NCBI RefSeq assembly: GCF_018446385.1
Contig: NC_055988.1
Span: forward strand, 161,212,209 to 161,276,208
From: Zingiber officinale
Lineage: Eukaryota > Streptophyta > Magnoliopsida > Zingiberales > Zingiberaceae
DNA: 64,000 nt
Direction of reading: 5' to 3'
Positions 47,741 through 58,512 of the stretch are shown one piece after another (within the stretch, counting starts at the first letter, position 1; every line of letters begins with the position of its first letter). A program made the translations under genes and the position numbers. The notes under the pieces were generated by a model. It searched no databases. It was not told the DNA's origin and saw only the letters and a program-made list of their open reading frames with translations.

Positions 47741-47842
47741 GTTCAAATCTCTCAGTATATTAGGATGTCTTGGCTGCATATATCACTGTACTTCCACTTG
47801 ACACTTATCGTAATGATAAATGGTTCGTCTCGCCTTGACCTT
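47741..47842 (-). pseudogene. rrn4.5: Plastid 4.5S rRNA copy
   Basis: On the minus strand it reads AAGGTCAAGGCGAGACGAAC, then CATTTATCATTACGATAAG, GTCAAGTGGAAGTACAGTGA and ends near TTTGAAC, about 102 nt, matching plastid 4.5S rRNA in length and order with scattered transitions. Confidence 0.9.
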
Positions 47843-48050
47843 ATCTTGGATTCTCAATACTTCTATCGCTCCATCCCCGGATAGATAGAGAATCCGTCAT
47901 TGTCTCGGCTATGCTACCGGGGACTCTGGGGAAGTCAGAATAAGAGAGCACTCATCTTGAGGTGGGCTTGCTGCTTAAATGTTTTCAGCAGTTATCCACT
48001 ACGCACTTGGACTACCCAGCGTTTATCTTGGGCACAATAATTGGTACACA
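47843..48050 (-). pseudogene. rrn23: Plastid 23S rRNA 3' end and 23S-4.5S spacer copy
   Basis: On the minus strand this contains the end of plastid 23S rRNA: CCAATTATTGTGCCCAAGAT, AGCGGATAACTGCTGAAA-type sequence, AGATGAGTGCTCTCTTATTC and CCGAGACAATGACGGATTCTC. The short spacer to the 4.5S copy follows. Only the last 200 bp or so of 23S are present. At about 48048-48054 the plastid order breaks and trnS sequence begins. Confidence 0.85.
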
Positions 48051-48051
48051 A

Positions 48052-48075
48052 GAGGGTTAGAATCCCTCTTTCTTT
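48052..48075 (+). pseudogene. trnS-GCU: Plastid trnS-GCU 3' fragment
   Basis: GAGGGTTAGAATCCCTC then TTTCTTTG corresponds to the T-arm and acceptor strand of plastid trnS-GCU (GAGGGTTCGAATCCCTC in the functional gene). Only about 24 nt remain. Its orientation, opposite to psbI next to it, is the plastome arrangement. Confidence 0.75.
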
Positions 48076-48221
48076 GCTCACTCTAATTACTCCACCTGCT
48101 TGATACTTTCGATTTCAAAATTTCAAAAGGAATTGAAATTCCTTGAATTTATCATAGATAAATTTATAGAATAGATAACATAATAAGAAATGTTTAGTAA
48201 GAAAAGTTTAGAAAAAAATGT

Positions 48222-48329
48222 TTCCTCACGCCCAAGATTACGCCCTGGATCATTAGATAAGAAACCAAAGATGAAGAGAGAAACAAAGAATATTACTACC
48301 GTGTAAATAAAGAGTTTAAGACTAAGCAT
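48222..48329 (-). pseudogene. psbI: Plastid psbI copy (photosystem II subunit), stop codon lost
   Basis: The 36 codons give [20 protein letters not shown] and continue [16 protein letters not shown], almost identical to PsbI, a small one-helix subunit of photosystem II. After the normal last residue the frame runs on to residue 68 (48123) because the native stop is missing. With no plastid promoter context in the nucleus and no transit peptide, it is a transferred copy and not a working gene. Confidence 0.9.
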
Positions 48330-48565
48330 TACATAACCTCTAAAATAATCTTATTTCCGAAAAAGGGAATAGATTACCTATTTTTTCTTTCCAGCACATC
48401 TACTATTTTGTTTAATTTTACACGATCCCTGTAAAAAATCAATTTTGGAAAAAAGTCATTTTTACAAATTGATTTGTATTGTATGCAATAAGATTTTTCT
48501 ATCTTACTTACAACTTACAAAAAAAACTTCTTGTCATATCGACAATTAAGTATTGTACGGGACCT
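48330..48565 (-). other. Probable plastid psbK-psbI spacer
   Basis: The sequence upstream of the psbI copy (for example CAATAAGATTTTTCTATCTT and the 'ACTTCTTGTC' stretch) has the character of plastid intergenic DNA and probably continues the transferred segment to about 48560. The right edge cannot be fixed by eye. Confidence 0.5.
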
Positions 48566-48852
48566 AGATCCAGACCCATAATAACAAAAATGAAAAGATA
48601 AAAAAAAAAAAACTCAATTAAATGAGAGGAGGTTTGCATGAGAAGTTGCATTTGTCTTCTTTTTTAATGAAAGATACACACATGACAAAAAGTTGGGGAA
48701 GGGGAAGCCAATGGAAAATGGAAAAAGGGGAAGATTTCCTTCTTTTTGTATGAAACTGCCCTCCCAACTCTCCGTCGGTAAGATTTTATTTTATTTTTCT
48801 TGACTCTTCTAAATTCTGTTGAAGTTTTTATCTATTTACATTGAGTTCTAAA
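48566..48852. other. Intergenic, nothing recognised
   Basis: Purine-rich and T-rich stretches between the plastid insertion and the next LTR. No feature is supported. Confidence 0.3.
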
Positions 48853-50167
48853 TGTTGGCATAGTCAGCACCAATAGCCAAACTTAAATTTTGATTAATGA
48901 CGGATGATTTAAAGTTAGATGTTGTGTGTTTTAATCCATTTACCAAGTATGCAGGATTAAAAGATTTGATAAGGACCAGACATCAAACTAAAGTCCAGTC
49001 AGGTCAGGGAGGACCAGACAATTGGTAGGAAGTTTAGCTGAGTCATAGAGAACTAGACAGTTAGCAGAAAGTCCAGTCGGGTCAGGGAGGACCAGATGAT
49101 TGGCTGAAGTTCGCATGAGACATCTAGTAGGAAGACCTGGTGGGTTAAGAGATTAAGGTCATGTAAGTCTATAATAGTAAGTGAGGTAAGCATAAGAGGA
49201 AAGTGATCCAGTTAGGACGGGCTGTAAGCGCTGGTCTCAGATTGGATCCATTTTAGAAGTCTAAATTGAGAATATTACTAAATTCTGATCTTGATAAGAC
49301 AATATATAATTAATAATATTATTTTATTTCTATTATGCTAATCTTGTTTTACAAGGTACATTTGTTATTTGGACTAACGAGTTTTGCAGAAGCTAAAATG
49401 CATAACTCAGCCTTAGATGAACAGTGCTTGAGGCATCTTGGAGCTGCAGGGAGGTGCCTTAAAGCTCAATGGAGACGCCCTATAGACATGGAGGAGGCAC
49501 CCTCACGCGGATAAACTTTGGGGATAGAAGCTCGTTGAGTGAAGGCGCCCCAGAGCGCATTGGAGGTGCCTCAGTGCGCATTAGAGGCACCTTGGAGCCA
49601 TTGGAGGCTCCCATGCATGATAAAAATCAAACTCTACGAATCGAATAAGCGCTATTGGAGGCGCCTTGAAGATTTGGAGGCGCCTCCAACACTGTATAAA
49701 AGGAGGTCAGCAGCAACATTCAACACACACATCTCCTACATGACTCCTTAAGTGTTCTGCTACTACGTTCTCACGCTGCTGTTGTTCTACTATTCGTCTA
49801 CGTCCGAATGCTGCCAACAGACCAACACCAACACCTGAGCTTCCACACTTCGACATCATTATGTTGGGTAATGGTTTAATTTTTAAGTAATTTGCATTAT
49901 TGCTTAAAAGAAGTGTACGGTGTTACACATTTCTCATATTTTGTATTTATTTTGAATTTAGTGGATTACCTATTGATAGGTCCAAAAGATCTGAGTCTTG
50001 AAGTAGGGGTCGTCGAAGACTCCGAACCAAGTAAATCAACTGTGTTCTATTTTCCACTTTCATATTTAGTTTTATTTCGCTACGCACTTGCTTTTTAAAA
50101 ACTGAAAAAGACTCGTTTTTAAATACACGTGATTCATCCCCCCCCCCCACGTGTTGACGGCCCCACA
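48853..50167 (+). repeat. 5' LTR of a SIRE-like Copia element
   Basis: It begins TGTTGGCATAGTCAGCACC and ends near GGCCCCACA, about 1315 bp. It holds repeats of about 45 bp around AGTCAGGTCAGGGAGGACCA (48990-49110) and GGAGGCGCC-type words. A TATA box TGTATAAAAGG (49693-49703) is followed by a transcribed R/U5 that ends after a C-run (50139-50148). Its sisters on the minus strand are at 17.9-18.7 and 23.4-24.5 kb. Confidence 0.75.
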
Positions 50168-50169
50168 AG

Positions 50170-50185
50170 TGGTATCAGAGTGTGG
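50170..50185 (+). promoter_or_regulatory. Primer-binding site (initiator tRNA-Met type)
   Basis: TGGTATCAGAGTGTGG follows the LTR by two bases, matching the Copia consensus TGGTATCAGAGC. It confirms that the LTR at 48853-50167 is a 5' LTR on the plus strand. Confidence 0.85.
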
Positions 50186-50389
50186 TCGCTCTAAATTGGT
50201 GAAACTATCATAAGAGTATTTTGTTTCTTTTTCAAAAATATATATTTTGTTTTTGAGTACAAAATATTTTTCTCAAAATTAGTGCAACATCATTAGAGGT
50301 TTTTTTTTACATTTATTCTCTCACACTACTAATCCCAAGATAAAGTCTTGGAAATTGCTTCTTGTATATATCTCTTGCAAGTATATCAA

Positions 50390-50720
50390 GGTCTCATCGA
50401 GAATGACAAAGCATCCACGATCCACCACCATACGATCAAGAATATTTCAACTATTGGAGGCGAGCAATGGAATGACTTTAAGGAAGTGTAAATTTTGATA
50501 ATTTATTGATATTGAAAAAGCCTTCTCGAATTAGTTGAACCAAATGGTAACTAAGTTGATTTATAATATTTTACCTAACAATGTTATATGTAGATTAGAA
50601 AAATACAAGAATTCATACGAGTTTTGGACCCAGTTGATCAAGCTTCACAAGGAACCGTTGAAGCTGGAAGATTAAGTCAGAATTATATTAGGGGTTATGA
50701 TTCAGATTAATATATCCAAT
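50390..50720 (+). pseudogene. Copia gag relic (N-terminal)
   Basis: Broken frames give TKHPRSTT, then EYFNYWRR-like and KYKNSYEFWTQLIKLHKEPL, matching the start and middle of SIRE-type gag (FDGxxFxYWKxRM ... LWxxLxxLHEG). Stops and shifts interrupt it, and the element ends or is cut at about 50720. No pol follows. Confidence 0.65.
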
Positions 50721-51240
50721 TGCCTATGAATTCTTTATTACGATGCATGGAAAGAGAACAAAGAACGGAAGTAAAGATTGGTGGTGTTTGAGTGAACTGA
50801 ATTCTCTTTTCCTCACTTCCATTCATTGGCCTTTTTTGCAAACAAGGAAGCAAGAACATTTTTGTATATTTTTTTCATCTTACTTCTTTCTTATCCCAAC
50901 ATGCTTTAGTGGAATAAAACTGATTCTTATGTCTTAGCTTGAGTCAAAATAAGTGCACTTAATACTTTGAAGAGTTTTTCTCATTTAGATGAAGTTATTT
51001 GTGTCTTGTGTTTCTTTTGCTCATATTTCTAGCTTGCTTGCACATGTATCCTACTTTTCCATTATGAGAATATTAAAAAGTCTCATTTGAATTTGTCCCA
51101 ATAGATTTGTTTATTAAATTGGATGTTCTCCTTAATTTATTGAGAAATATTTCATTTCTATAAGTAGGTTGGAATTTCATTTGCATTAAGTTCCTAACAA
51201 AAAGTACGTAAATTCAATAGATCCCTCTTTTCTGTTTGCT
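50721..51240. other. Intergenic, nothing recognised
   Basis: T-rich sequence with a short open frame at 50743-50937 lacking recognisable domains. It may be transposon remnant. Confidence 0.3.
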
Positions 51241-52889
51241 TCGAATTTTGAGGTGACTAATCCAAAGATCCATTTTCCTCGCTCATAGTATACTATAAAA
51301 TCCTCCTTCTACGAGGCGGAGAAGCCTCTTACAAGCAAATACACAAACGAGTACTAAATACAACGAGAAATACAACAATAATAAGGAAATAAATACAATA
51401 ATGAAGGACCTTTGCTCTTGATCTCTTATTGTTGTGGATCGCCTCTTGATGCTTGGAAATACAGTAGCACTTTACTCCAAGAGCCTTTAAGAACTAACGG
51501 AAAGAATCAGAGAAGAAGTGTTCGTTTGAATCTTCACAAACGTCTTTACACCTCACGATTTAGGATTTCCAATTGATTGACCTTACCCCTAATTGATGCC
51601 ACATAAGATTGGAGAACATCCTGTCATCCAAACCTCGCAACGACTCTTTTCTTCGTCTCCTAATTGATCAGCTGATCGATTAAGCTCCTCTTGATTGATC
51701 ACCCAATCAATCTTGCTCTCACGAGGAAGCTACTGTGCTTCATGACAAAAACACGTCCAATCGATCACCTGATGTAGCTCAATCGATCTAGAAGATCTTT
51801 ATTTGTCATGAGCTTTTCCCAATCGATTACCTAATCGATTGGGTTAAGGGTGAATCGATCACTTTATTGATTCACCATGCTTTTGTGCATTGTGAAGAAA
51901 ACACGCTCAATCAATCCATTGATCAATTGGGGCAACTCTTAATCGATCAGTGGATATATTGAGAATGCCTTTGCATTATAGAGAAGTGTTGTCAATCGAT
52001 CCGCTGATCGATTGACACATCACTCAATCGATCACTTGATCGAATGTCCAACCCTAACTTGGTTAATCCAAGTTTAAGGTTCCATTGCCTAATCTTTGGT
52101 CAATCATGACCTGTTAGGACTTCTCTACCAAGTGTCCGGTCAACCTTTTGACTCACTTGGACTTTGTCAACTTCTTGTTAGATTTCTGATCACCAAGTAT
52201 GGTTCTCCTTGACTCACTTGGATTTTTCTCTTATCTAATCGTAGTTAGGACTTAACCTTGCTAACATGCGGTCTCCCTTGACCCACTTGGAGTTCCCTTT
52301 ACCTAACTACAGTTAGGACTTTCCTTTACCAACGTACGATCCTCCTTGATCTACTTGGACTTTACTTTCCTAACCACAGTTAAGACTTTCCTTGTCAACA
52401 TATGGTCCTCCTTGACCCACTTGGACTTTCCTTGGCAACGTGCGGTCCTTCTTGACCCACTTGGATTTTCCTTTGCTTAACCACAATTAAGACTTTCCTT
52501 ACCAACGTGTAATTCTCCTTGATCCACTTGCACTTTCCTTTGCCTAACTATAGTTAAGATTTTCCTTGCCAACGTGCGGTCCTCTTTGACCCACTTGGAC
52601 TTTTCTTGTTAATGTACGGTCCTCCTTGACCCACTTGAATTTTTCTTACCAATGTGTAGTCTTCCCTGATCCACTTGGACTTTCCCTTTGCTTAACCCTC
52701 GAGTTAGAACTTGTCTTGCATAACCTCTAGTTAGGACTTTCCCAATCAAGTACTGGTTCTCCTTGACCTACTTGACCTTTCTCATATATTGTCCAACAAC
52801 ATATTATTCAAACATCAAAATTCAAGCTCGAATCCACTCTAGCTTGGTCAAATTGGTCAACATTGACCCGGGGGCCGATTGCACTAACA
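51241..52889 (-). repeat. 3' LTR of a second minus-strand SIRE-like element, with internal tandem repeats
   Basis: On the minus strand it starts TGTTAGTGCAATCGGCCCC at 52889, directly after a polypurine tract. Between about 52100 and 52780 the word CTTGACCCACTTGGACTTT and its variants recur about a dozen times at irregular 50-80-bp steps together with CTAACCACAGTTAGGACTT. 51650-52050 has many AATCGATC / GATCGATT palindromic words. The lower end was not resolved. Confidence 0.6.
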
Positions 52890-52904
52890 ATCTCTCACTT
52901 TTTG
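52890..52904 (-). promoter_or_regulatory. Polypurine tract
   Basis: CAAAAAGTGAGAGAT on the minus strand immediately precedes the LTR start at 52889. Confidence 0.6.
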
Positions 52905-55758
52905 ATATTTGACAATATATTTAAGTTAGGGTAACCCATATTAATCCAACTCCAACTGCATCCCATGCTCGAAGTATGAATGTGAATTTCTAACTTAAAC
53001 CACACATTTTCTCTCCCTTTGACATACATCAAAAACTCTTCTCCTTAAGAGTCAATTTGTCAAAGGAACGCAATGAAAGTCCTATACTTTTCATTGTATC
53101 CTATGCTCACCCTTGAGCATATATCGCATGCTCAACCTTGAGCCTATATCATATGCTCACCCTAGAGCACCCTTATATTTACAATGAAGATTTCCAATCT
53201 TTCATTGTTTTCAATGCTCATCTTTGAGCACTCATAACAATGAAGGTTCTCAACCTTCCATTGTTTCCTTATCCCCTAAAAGATAAATCATGTCTTTTAA
53301 GGAGAAACTCCTTTCAAAATATGCACCAAACTTCTATTATTGCACCAACATGACCTGAAATTCCTAAACCTTTTAAGAAACAAAAAATTTAAAGTTTTGA
53401 GGTTCAAAATTTAACTTTGAACTAAACCTCCTCCTACACTCCAAGTTAATCTTCTTTAACCATTCATTTCTTGTTAACATCACAAAAACCTACCCTTAAA
53501 TACTAATAAATACATTCCTTAGGGTTAAGGATGGTTAACATGACTAAACAAGGCTTAATGAACTGAAATCATATTATTTCAGTCAAAACCAGCCTTTTCA
53601 ATCAATTGAAGTTGGGTTTCAATCGATTGAAGACACCTTAGCTCATCGAGTCAGGGGGTTCTTAATCAATCACTTGATGATTCTGTGAGCTTTTGTGCTC
53701 ACGGAAATTACTTTTAATCGATTGACCAATTAATTTACGCATCAATTGACATTTTAAATTTTTTTTTGATTTTGTATTCAGACTGAATTTCAGAAATTTT
53801 TAAATAATTCTATGATTTTTTAAAAATTATAAAATTTTATGTAGACATTATTTATGTCATATACTATCAAGAAAAAATATTTTTTTTTTATAAAAATAGT
53901 TCTCATTTTCAAAGATTTGAGACAATTGAAAAACTTCAATGTTTCACTCTATTTTGTATTTAACTAATCAATGGTGATTCTTATCAAAAGATGGACTTCA
54001 CCAAGGTTTTTCAAAGTGATTTTAAAATGTTTTTCAAAATAAATTTCTAACTATGTTCTTTGGGCTAAATGCATATGACTTGTAGATTCGCTTTTCCAAT
54101 AATTGGATTTCACATAGACTATTGGTTAGATGATAATAAAACTCCAAAAAATAAGATAAATCAACACCTTGAATTTTATTCATCTTTCTAACATCTTATT
54201 TGTATCTAATTGTCTCAAAAACATATACAAGTCAAATCTATAGTTCTTGTGAGATGTACAATAAATTTTTCCTAAACTAAGGGATCATGCATATCTATCT
54301 AGACATTTAAACTTTGATCATCCAAGCTAGGATGTCAATTGATGTCATTGTCCTTAATTACAAGGAATTTAAAATAATACATAAAAATAATTATGACATA
54401 CTTGAATGCATATTTTTTTAAAAGAAAAATAATCATGAATAATGATGTATATATGTGGTAAAAGGCGAAATCGCTCACCTCCAGCGCTCCCGCCGCACCC
54501 GACCCCAGACCATCACGAGGGAGATAAATCACGGCAGCCGAGAGGGCAAGTGGTGGTGGGGTGAGTTGCACAGGGTCCGGAGATTTATGCCTCGACAGCC
54601 CTGCGGTTCGACCCTGCGACCTCATGTGGCAATCATGCCACCACTTACCATCTCGGATGACCTGCGGGGTCGAATAATGATGTATGTATGATGTGATATA
54701 TGAAAATTTTCATAAACTTATATGAATATTAAATATGATGTCATAGCATATGATGGACATATAATCATGGAAGTTTTACTATAAAGGAAATACCTAAATT
54801 ATCTATCTAAGTATCACTAACTAATCGCTAAATTTAAGAATAAACCTAAGTTTCCCTATCTTCGAAAGAACTTGCCAAAATCTCAACTTGACATTTATTT
54901 GCCTTCTAACCTAATTGTAATTTAATTAAGTTCAAATCTTCAAATTTTGACACATCTTACTCTTCTAAGGAGTGAACTTTAAACCTTCATTTTCAAGGTG
55001 TAGCAATACCTTGAAAATGTCTTAAAGTGTCAACTTTATCAAGGTTGGGTTAACTATTCCTCCAATTAGAGTTGACACTCTCTAAACTCATATAGGGTGT
55101 AGAGAACACACTCTTAGAAACCCAAAATCTGTTAGTGTTCCTTGGGTGTTCTAAGTATTCATTAGTGATAATTTTCCTTAATACCTTCCTAATGACCTTC
55201 TTAGGCTTCTTAGAAACTTTGGTCACACTAGATTCCTCACGATCAACTCTAGGGATAACCTCCCTTGTGACCTTCTTAATGACTTTCTTAGGCTTAGGGT
55301 TAGTTCCATAGTTATATAAAATTCTATGGTATGAGGGCACACATTCTCCTTGGCTTTTGGTTAGTATCCCAGATCTCTCTTGCCATTTGATAACCCATGT
55401 TTTCCTAAACCTAGGTTTGACTTCTCTGACCCTTTGACATTATTTGTTATTTTCTTTAGGGTCCTCGATAATTTTTCAAGTCTTGACCTCAAGACTTGAT
55501 TTTCTAGTCTTAAGTCCTCAAATTTTGAATTTACTTGATTTCCTTAAGCATTTTTATTTTTAAGCATATACCTAAATTCTTAGAATTCTTGCACAAATTG
55601 TTATCTACCTTTCTAACCTTAGATGAGGTAGTCGTAGCATGAAATAACTTGAAATTATCCTTAGATTTTTCATGTTTTTTTATTTTCATAAAAATAACAT
55701 TAAAATGATAGATTTTTTTCTAGTCTGCTTTTTATTATTATTAAAAAAATACCATTAA
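52905..55758 (-). mobile_element. Non-coding interior of the second SIRE-like element
   Basis: 2.9 kb with no integrase, RT or RNase H motif. Near the 3' LTR it has the 'AAAGGGAGAGAAAATG' block typical of these elements and a set of 'CTCACCCTTGAGCA' repeats near 53105-53230. A SINE is inserted at 54456-54671. At 55050-55340 the minus strand has a Lys-rich open frame (KKVIRKVLRK, KPKKVIRKV repeats) that resembles the linker region of SIRE polyproteins. Confidence 0.5.
54456..54671 (-). mobile_element. SINE of the array subfamily 2, with 19-bp target duplication
   Basis: The 216-bp element has the same body as array units 5-6 (GGCGAAATCGCTC, GCACCCGACCCCAGACCATC, GGGAGATAAATCACGGCAG) and a minus-strand B box GGGTCGAACCGCAGGG. 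It is flanked by GAATAATGATGTATATATG (54437-54455) and GAATAATGATGTATGTATG (54672-54690), one mismatch. This single copy defines the length of a complete unit of the subfamily. Confidence 0.9.
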
Positions 55759-56109
55759 CTAATTATACATTAGTTTTGTTCTCGGAGGCTCTTCTTGACT
55801 TGAGTTTTCAATTCTCTTCTTGGTCGAATCTCTTTCCCTTGAATATTGGTTCCGATAATGTCTTTTTTGATTGCATATGAAGCACACAATGCGCTCCTTA
55901 CATTTGCATATCATGGTTAAGGCCTCCTTTGACTTCTCCTTTTCCTTGGGTGTCATTTGGATCTTCTTATTCCTCAATTTAGAATACTTGCTCTTGTAAT
56001 GTCCTCTTTCTCTACATTCAAAACAAATAATATGATCTTTATTTTTAATGCACGAAATTAATATACACAATCTGTGCTTTCTTGATTTATACACCATCTT
56101 CTTTCTCAT
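55759..56109 (-). pseudogene. Copia gag fragment with two damaged zinc knuckles
   Basis: A 116-codon open frame carries two CCHC-like knuckles: C29-x2-C32-x4-H37-x4-Y42 and C76-x2-C79-x4-H84-x4-Y89. Nucleocapsid knuckles of this family need Cys at the last position; both are Tyr here. The Lys/Glu-rich linker is as in SIRE gag. It belongs to the element whose 3' LTR starts at 52889. Only this gag part survives as coding-like sequence. Confidence 0.7.
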
Positions 56110-57149
56110 TGACTCTGGATAATGAAACTTCTTCTTATTCCGATGTCAAAGATTGACTCTCATCCTCAATCCTTAAGGTAAATGCTTTTTCTTTATCCTC
56201 GAATATTATGCATCTCTCAACTTTTGAACCCTCGCATATATGATATAAAGAGTTTTCTTCTTTACATTTTACTCCACTTTATCCAGAGATTGGATCTCAC
56301 ATCACATAATTGAGAGGCCAACAAATGGTTTAAAATGCCTAAGGCAAGTATGTTAGTTCACTTTTTATATGCCCCATAAACCCCCTCATGAGCCCCAAGT
56401 TCTCTCGTGCGATTAGAATGAGGTGTCTCAATTTCTCATTTAAGACATCACTTGATTTTCATGGTATTGTCAACAGTTACACGTGGGACCGAACCAATGA
56501 TTTCCTTGGACATCGTTTCTTATTGGAACACCTCAGCCAGTCTAGAATTAGTTATTCTCTAATATAATGACAAATAGGTAAATTTCTAGTTAATAATACT
56601 TTACTCTCAAACTGTTATAAATTTCTCTTGTTAGTCTCTGACTTTTCATTTTGGATCAAACCAGTCTGCCCTAGGTTTCTAATTGATTGCTAGAAGCCAC
56701 CTATTTAGAAAAGGCAATTAATTAACGATTGACTGTAATTGTTTCGTCATCAATTATTAATGTTTATAATAATGCTGTAATACTTGATTTTGGCTATGTT
56801 TGTTATGAATCTCAAGTTTTAGGTTATTTCTAGTAATTAACCATTTCTAAAGGAATACATAATTTACATGGGATTCCCCTCACATTCAAGGAAGGTTGTT
56901 GCCTTTGATCACATCGCAGGTATTTGTTCTTTCTACTGATGAAAACCTCAACTGGCTAATCAAGTCCTCCCGTAATCTCTTTAGAAACTGTCTACAGGGT
57001 GTGATATGACTGCATCACCTTTTTAAGACCGCTATTGGTTCTTCCTTACACCGTTAGTTTGTTGTTGCTATTATGATGATTCATATATTCGATGGAAAAT
57101 GATAATTTCAATTCATTGATTATTTCTATAATGATTGATTTGGCTCCAT
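56110..57149. other. Probable upstream part of the second SIRE-like element, then unknown
   Basis: 56110-56480 probably continues gag toward the 5' LTR, but no LTR end or primer-binding site is visible. 56480-57149 shows nothing recognisable. Confidence 0.3.
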
Positions 57150-57350
57150 AAAATTTTTTTATTAGTAATCAGAGTAAATCGAGAAGTGCACGTGATGGTC
57201 AGTCCATAAACGTAGCATCATTTGATTACGCCCCGCCTCTCATTTGAAGAAAAAATTCCTATAAATACATCGTAACTGAGATTCAAACTATAGATACTTA
57301 GATGATAACCTGAATATCTTACCGCACAACATGATCCCGAGATTTTATAT
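57150..57350 (-). mobile_element. SINE S4, another copy
   Basis: It shares 'TAAATCGAGAAGTGCACGTG', 'GATGGTCAGTCCATAAACG', 'TTTGAAGAAAAAATTCCTA' and the head 'GAGATTCAAACTATAGATAC' with the 44.6-kb copy. Confidence 0.6.
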
Positions 57351-57675
57351 ATACGATGGAAGCAAATGCAGATGGTAGCATTTGCTTGGACATTTTACAG
57401 AATCAGTGGAGTCCTATGTACGATGTTGCAGCCATCCTCACTTCGATACGGGCAAGTCATAGTTTAAAGAAAATAGCTTTTTTTTTTTAGTAAATAAGCA
57501 ATACATTTTGAGATATCATATTTCTTGATTCAAAGCTAACCAATTACCCATTGTTATGTAGAAAAAATTGCAAATTGATAAAAGAAAATATATTGTCTTA
57601 TCGGAATTTGTTTTCTTCCTTGATGCTTTCATTAGTCGCTAGTCAATGTAATAGGAGATTCACCTTAAATTATAT

Positions 57676-57836
57676 AGTTATTGGCTAAGATAGCGAACAT
57701 CAATATCGAGCCTTTTACATTTGAATTATAAGTTATTGGCTAAGATAGCGAACATCAATATCGAGCCTTTCACATTTGAATTATAAGTTATTGGCTAAGA
57801 TAACAACTATATCGAGCCTTTTACATTTGAATTATA
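57676..57836. repeat. Three tandem repeats of about 55 bp
   Basis: Units begin AGTTATTGGCTAAGATAGCG at 57677 and 57732, with a third near 57787 (a few-base deletion: GATAACAACTATATCGAG). Each unit ends 'CATTTGAATTATA'. Very low divergence between the first two units implies recent duplication. Confidence 0.95.
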
Positions 57837-57849
57837 AATGTACCAAATC

Positions 57850-58512
57850 ATCATGAATAAACTTAGTATATGTCTTGGTAGAAGTTATTATGTTTGTTCA
57901 ATTCATATAAAGTCAATTAAATGAACAAATTTAAACAATTCATTAAATTAAATAAGTAAGTTTGAACACATGTGTTTAGCTTATTAATATTAGTGCACAA
58001 TGTTTACAAACAAAACTCGTAAATCATATTCATCAATATGATAAATAAATAAAGAAACTTGTGAATGAGCAAACAAATTTGTATTATCAAAACTTAATAA
58101 CTTTAAAACTATAAAATTTTTAAACAATTAAACAAGCTTGAACCGGGAAGGGAAGCCTTGATGCAATGGTAAAGTTGTTATCCTGTGATGACCAAAAGGT
58201 TACGGGTTTGAATCCTAGAAACAACCTCTTGTAAAAAGTAGGGTAAGGTTGCGTACAATAGATCCTTCCCCGGGATCCTGTATGACGAGAGCTTCGTGCA
58301 CCGGACTGCCTTTTAAACAAGCTTGAACTAAGAGTTGGATAACATCTAAACAACCAAGTTTGATCAAGCTCAAGCTCGTAAAAAAAAAAATCAAACTAAG
58401 TTTGAATAACTATTTTAATAATTTGATTCATTTTAGACTCAACTTAACTCTATTATCTTATCAAACAAGTTTGGGCATCATAAAAATTGACTTGAGGTTT
58501 AAAGCCCTATTT
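57850..58512 (-). mobile_element. Decayed relative of the 15.4-kb hAT element, split by an Au SINE
   Basis: The right end TTTAAAGCCCTA (58501-58512) and the subterminal 'AAACAAGCTTGAA', 'AACACATGTGTTTAGCTTA' and 'CTCAAGCTCG' words are the counterparts, in opposite orientation, of the element at 15436-16032. The left terminus was not found. An Au SINE at 58143-58312 is inserted in it. Confidence 0.5.
58143..58312 (+). mobile_element. Au SINE with perfect 15-bp target duplication
   Basis: 170 bp begin CCGGGAAGGGAAGCCTTGAT, with A-box GCAATGGTAAAGTTG, B-box GGGTTTGAATCC, the TAGGGTAAGGTTGCGTACA block, TCCTTCCCCGGGATCCTG and the end GCACCGGACTGCCTTTT. This is the canonical Au SINE of angiosperms. 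TTAAACAAGCTTGAA is repeated exactly at 58128-58142 and 58313-58327. Confidence 0.95.

Noticed and set aside
48123-48329. psbI as a working nuclear gene
   Set aside because: It is embedded in transferred plastid sequence, has no stop at the normal place and no transit peptide.
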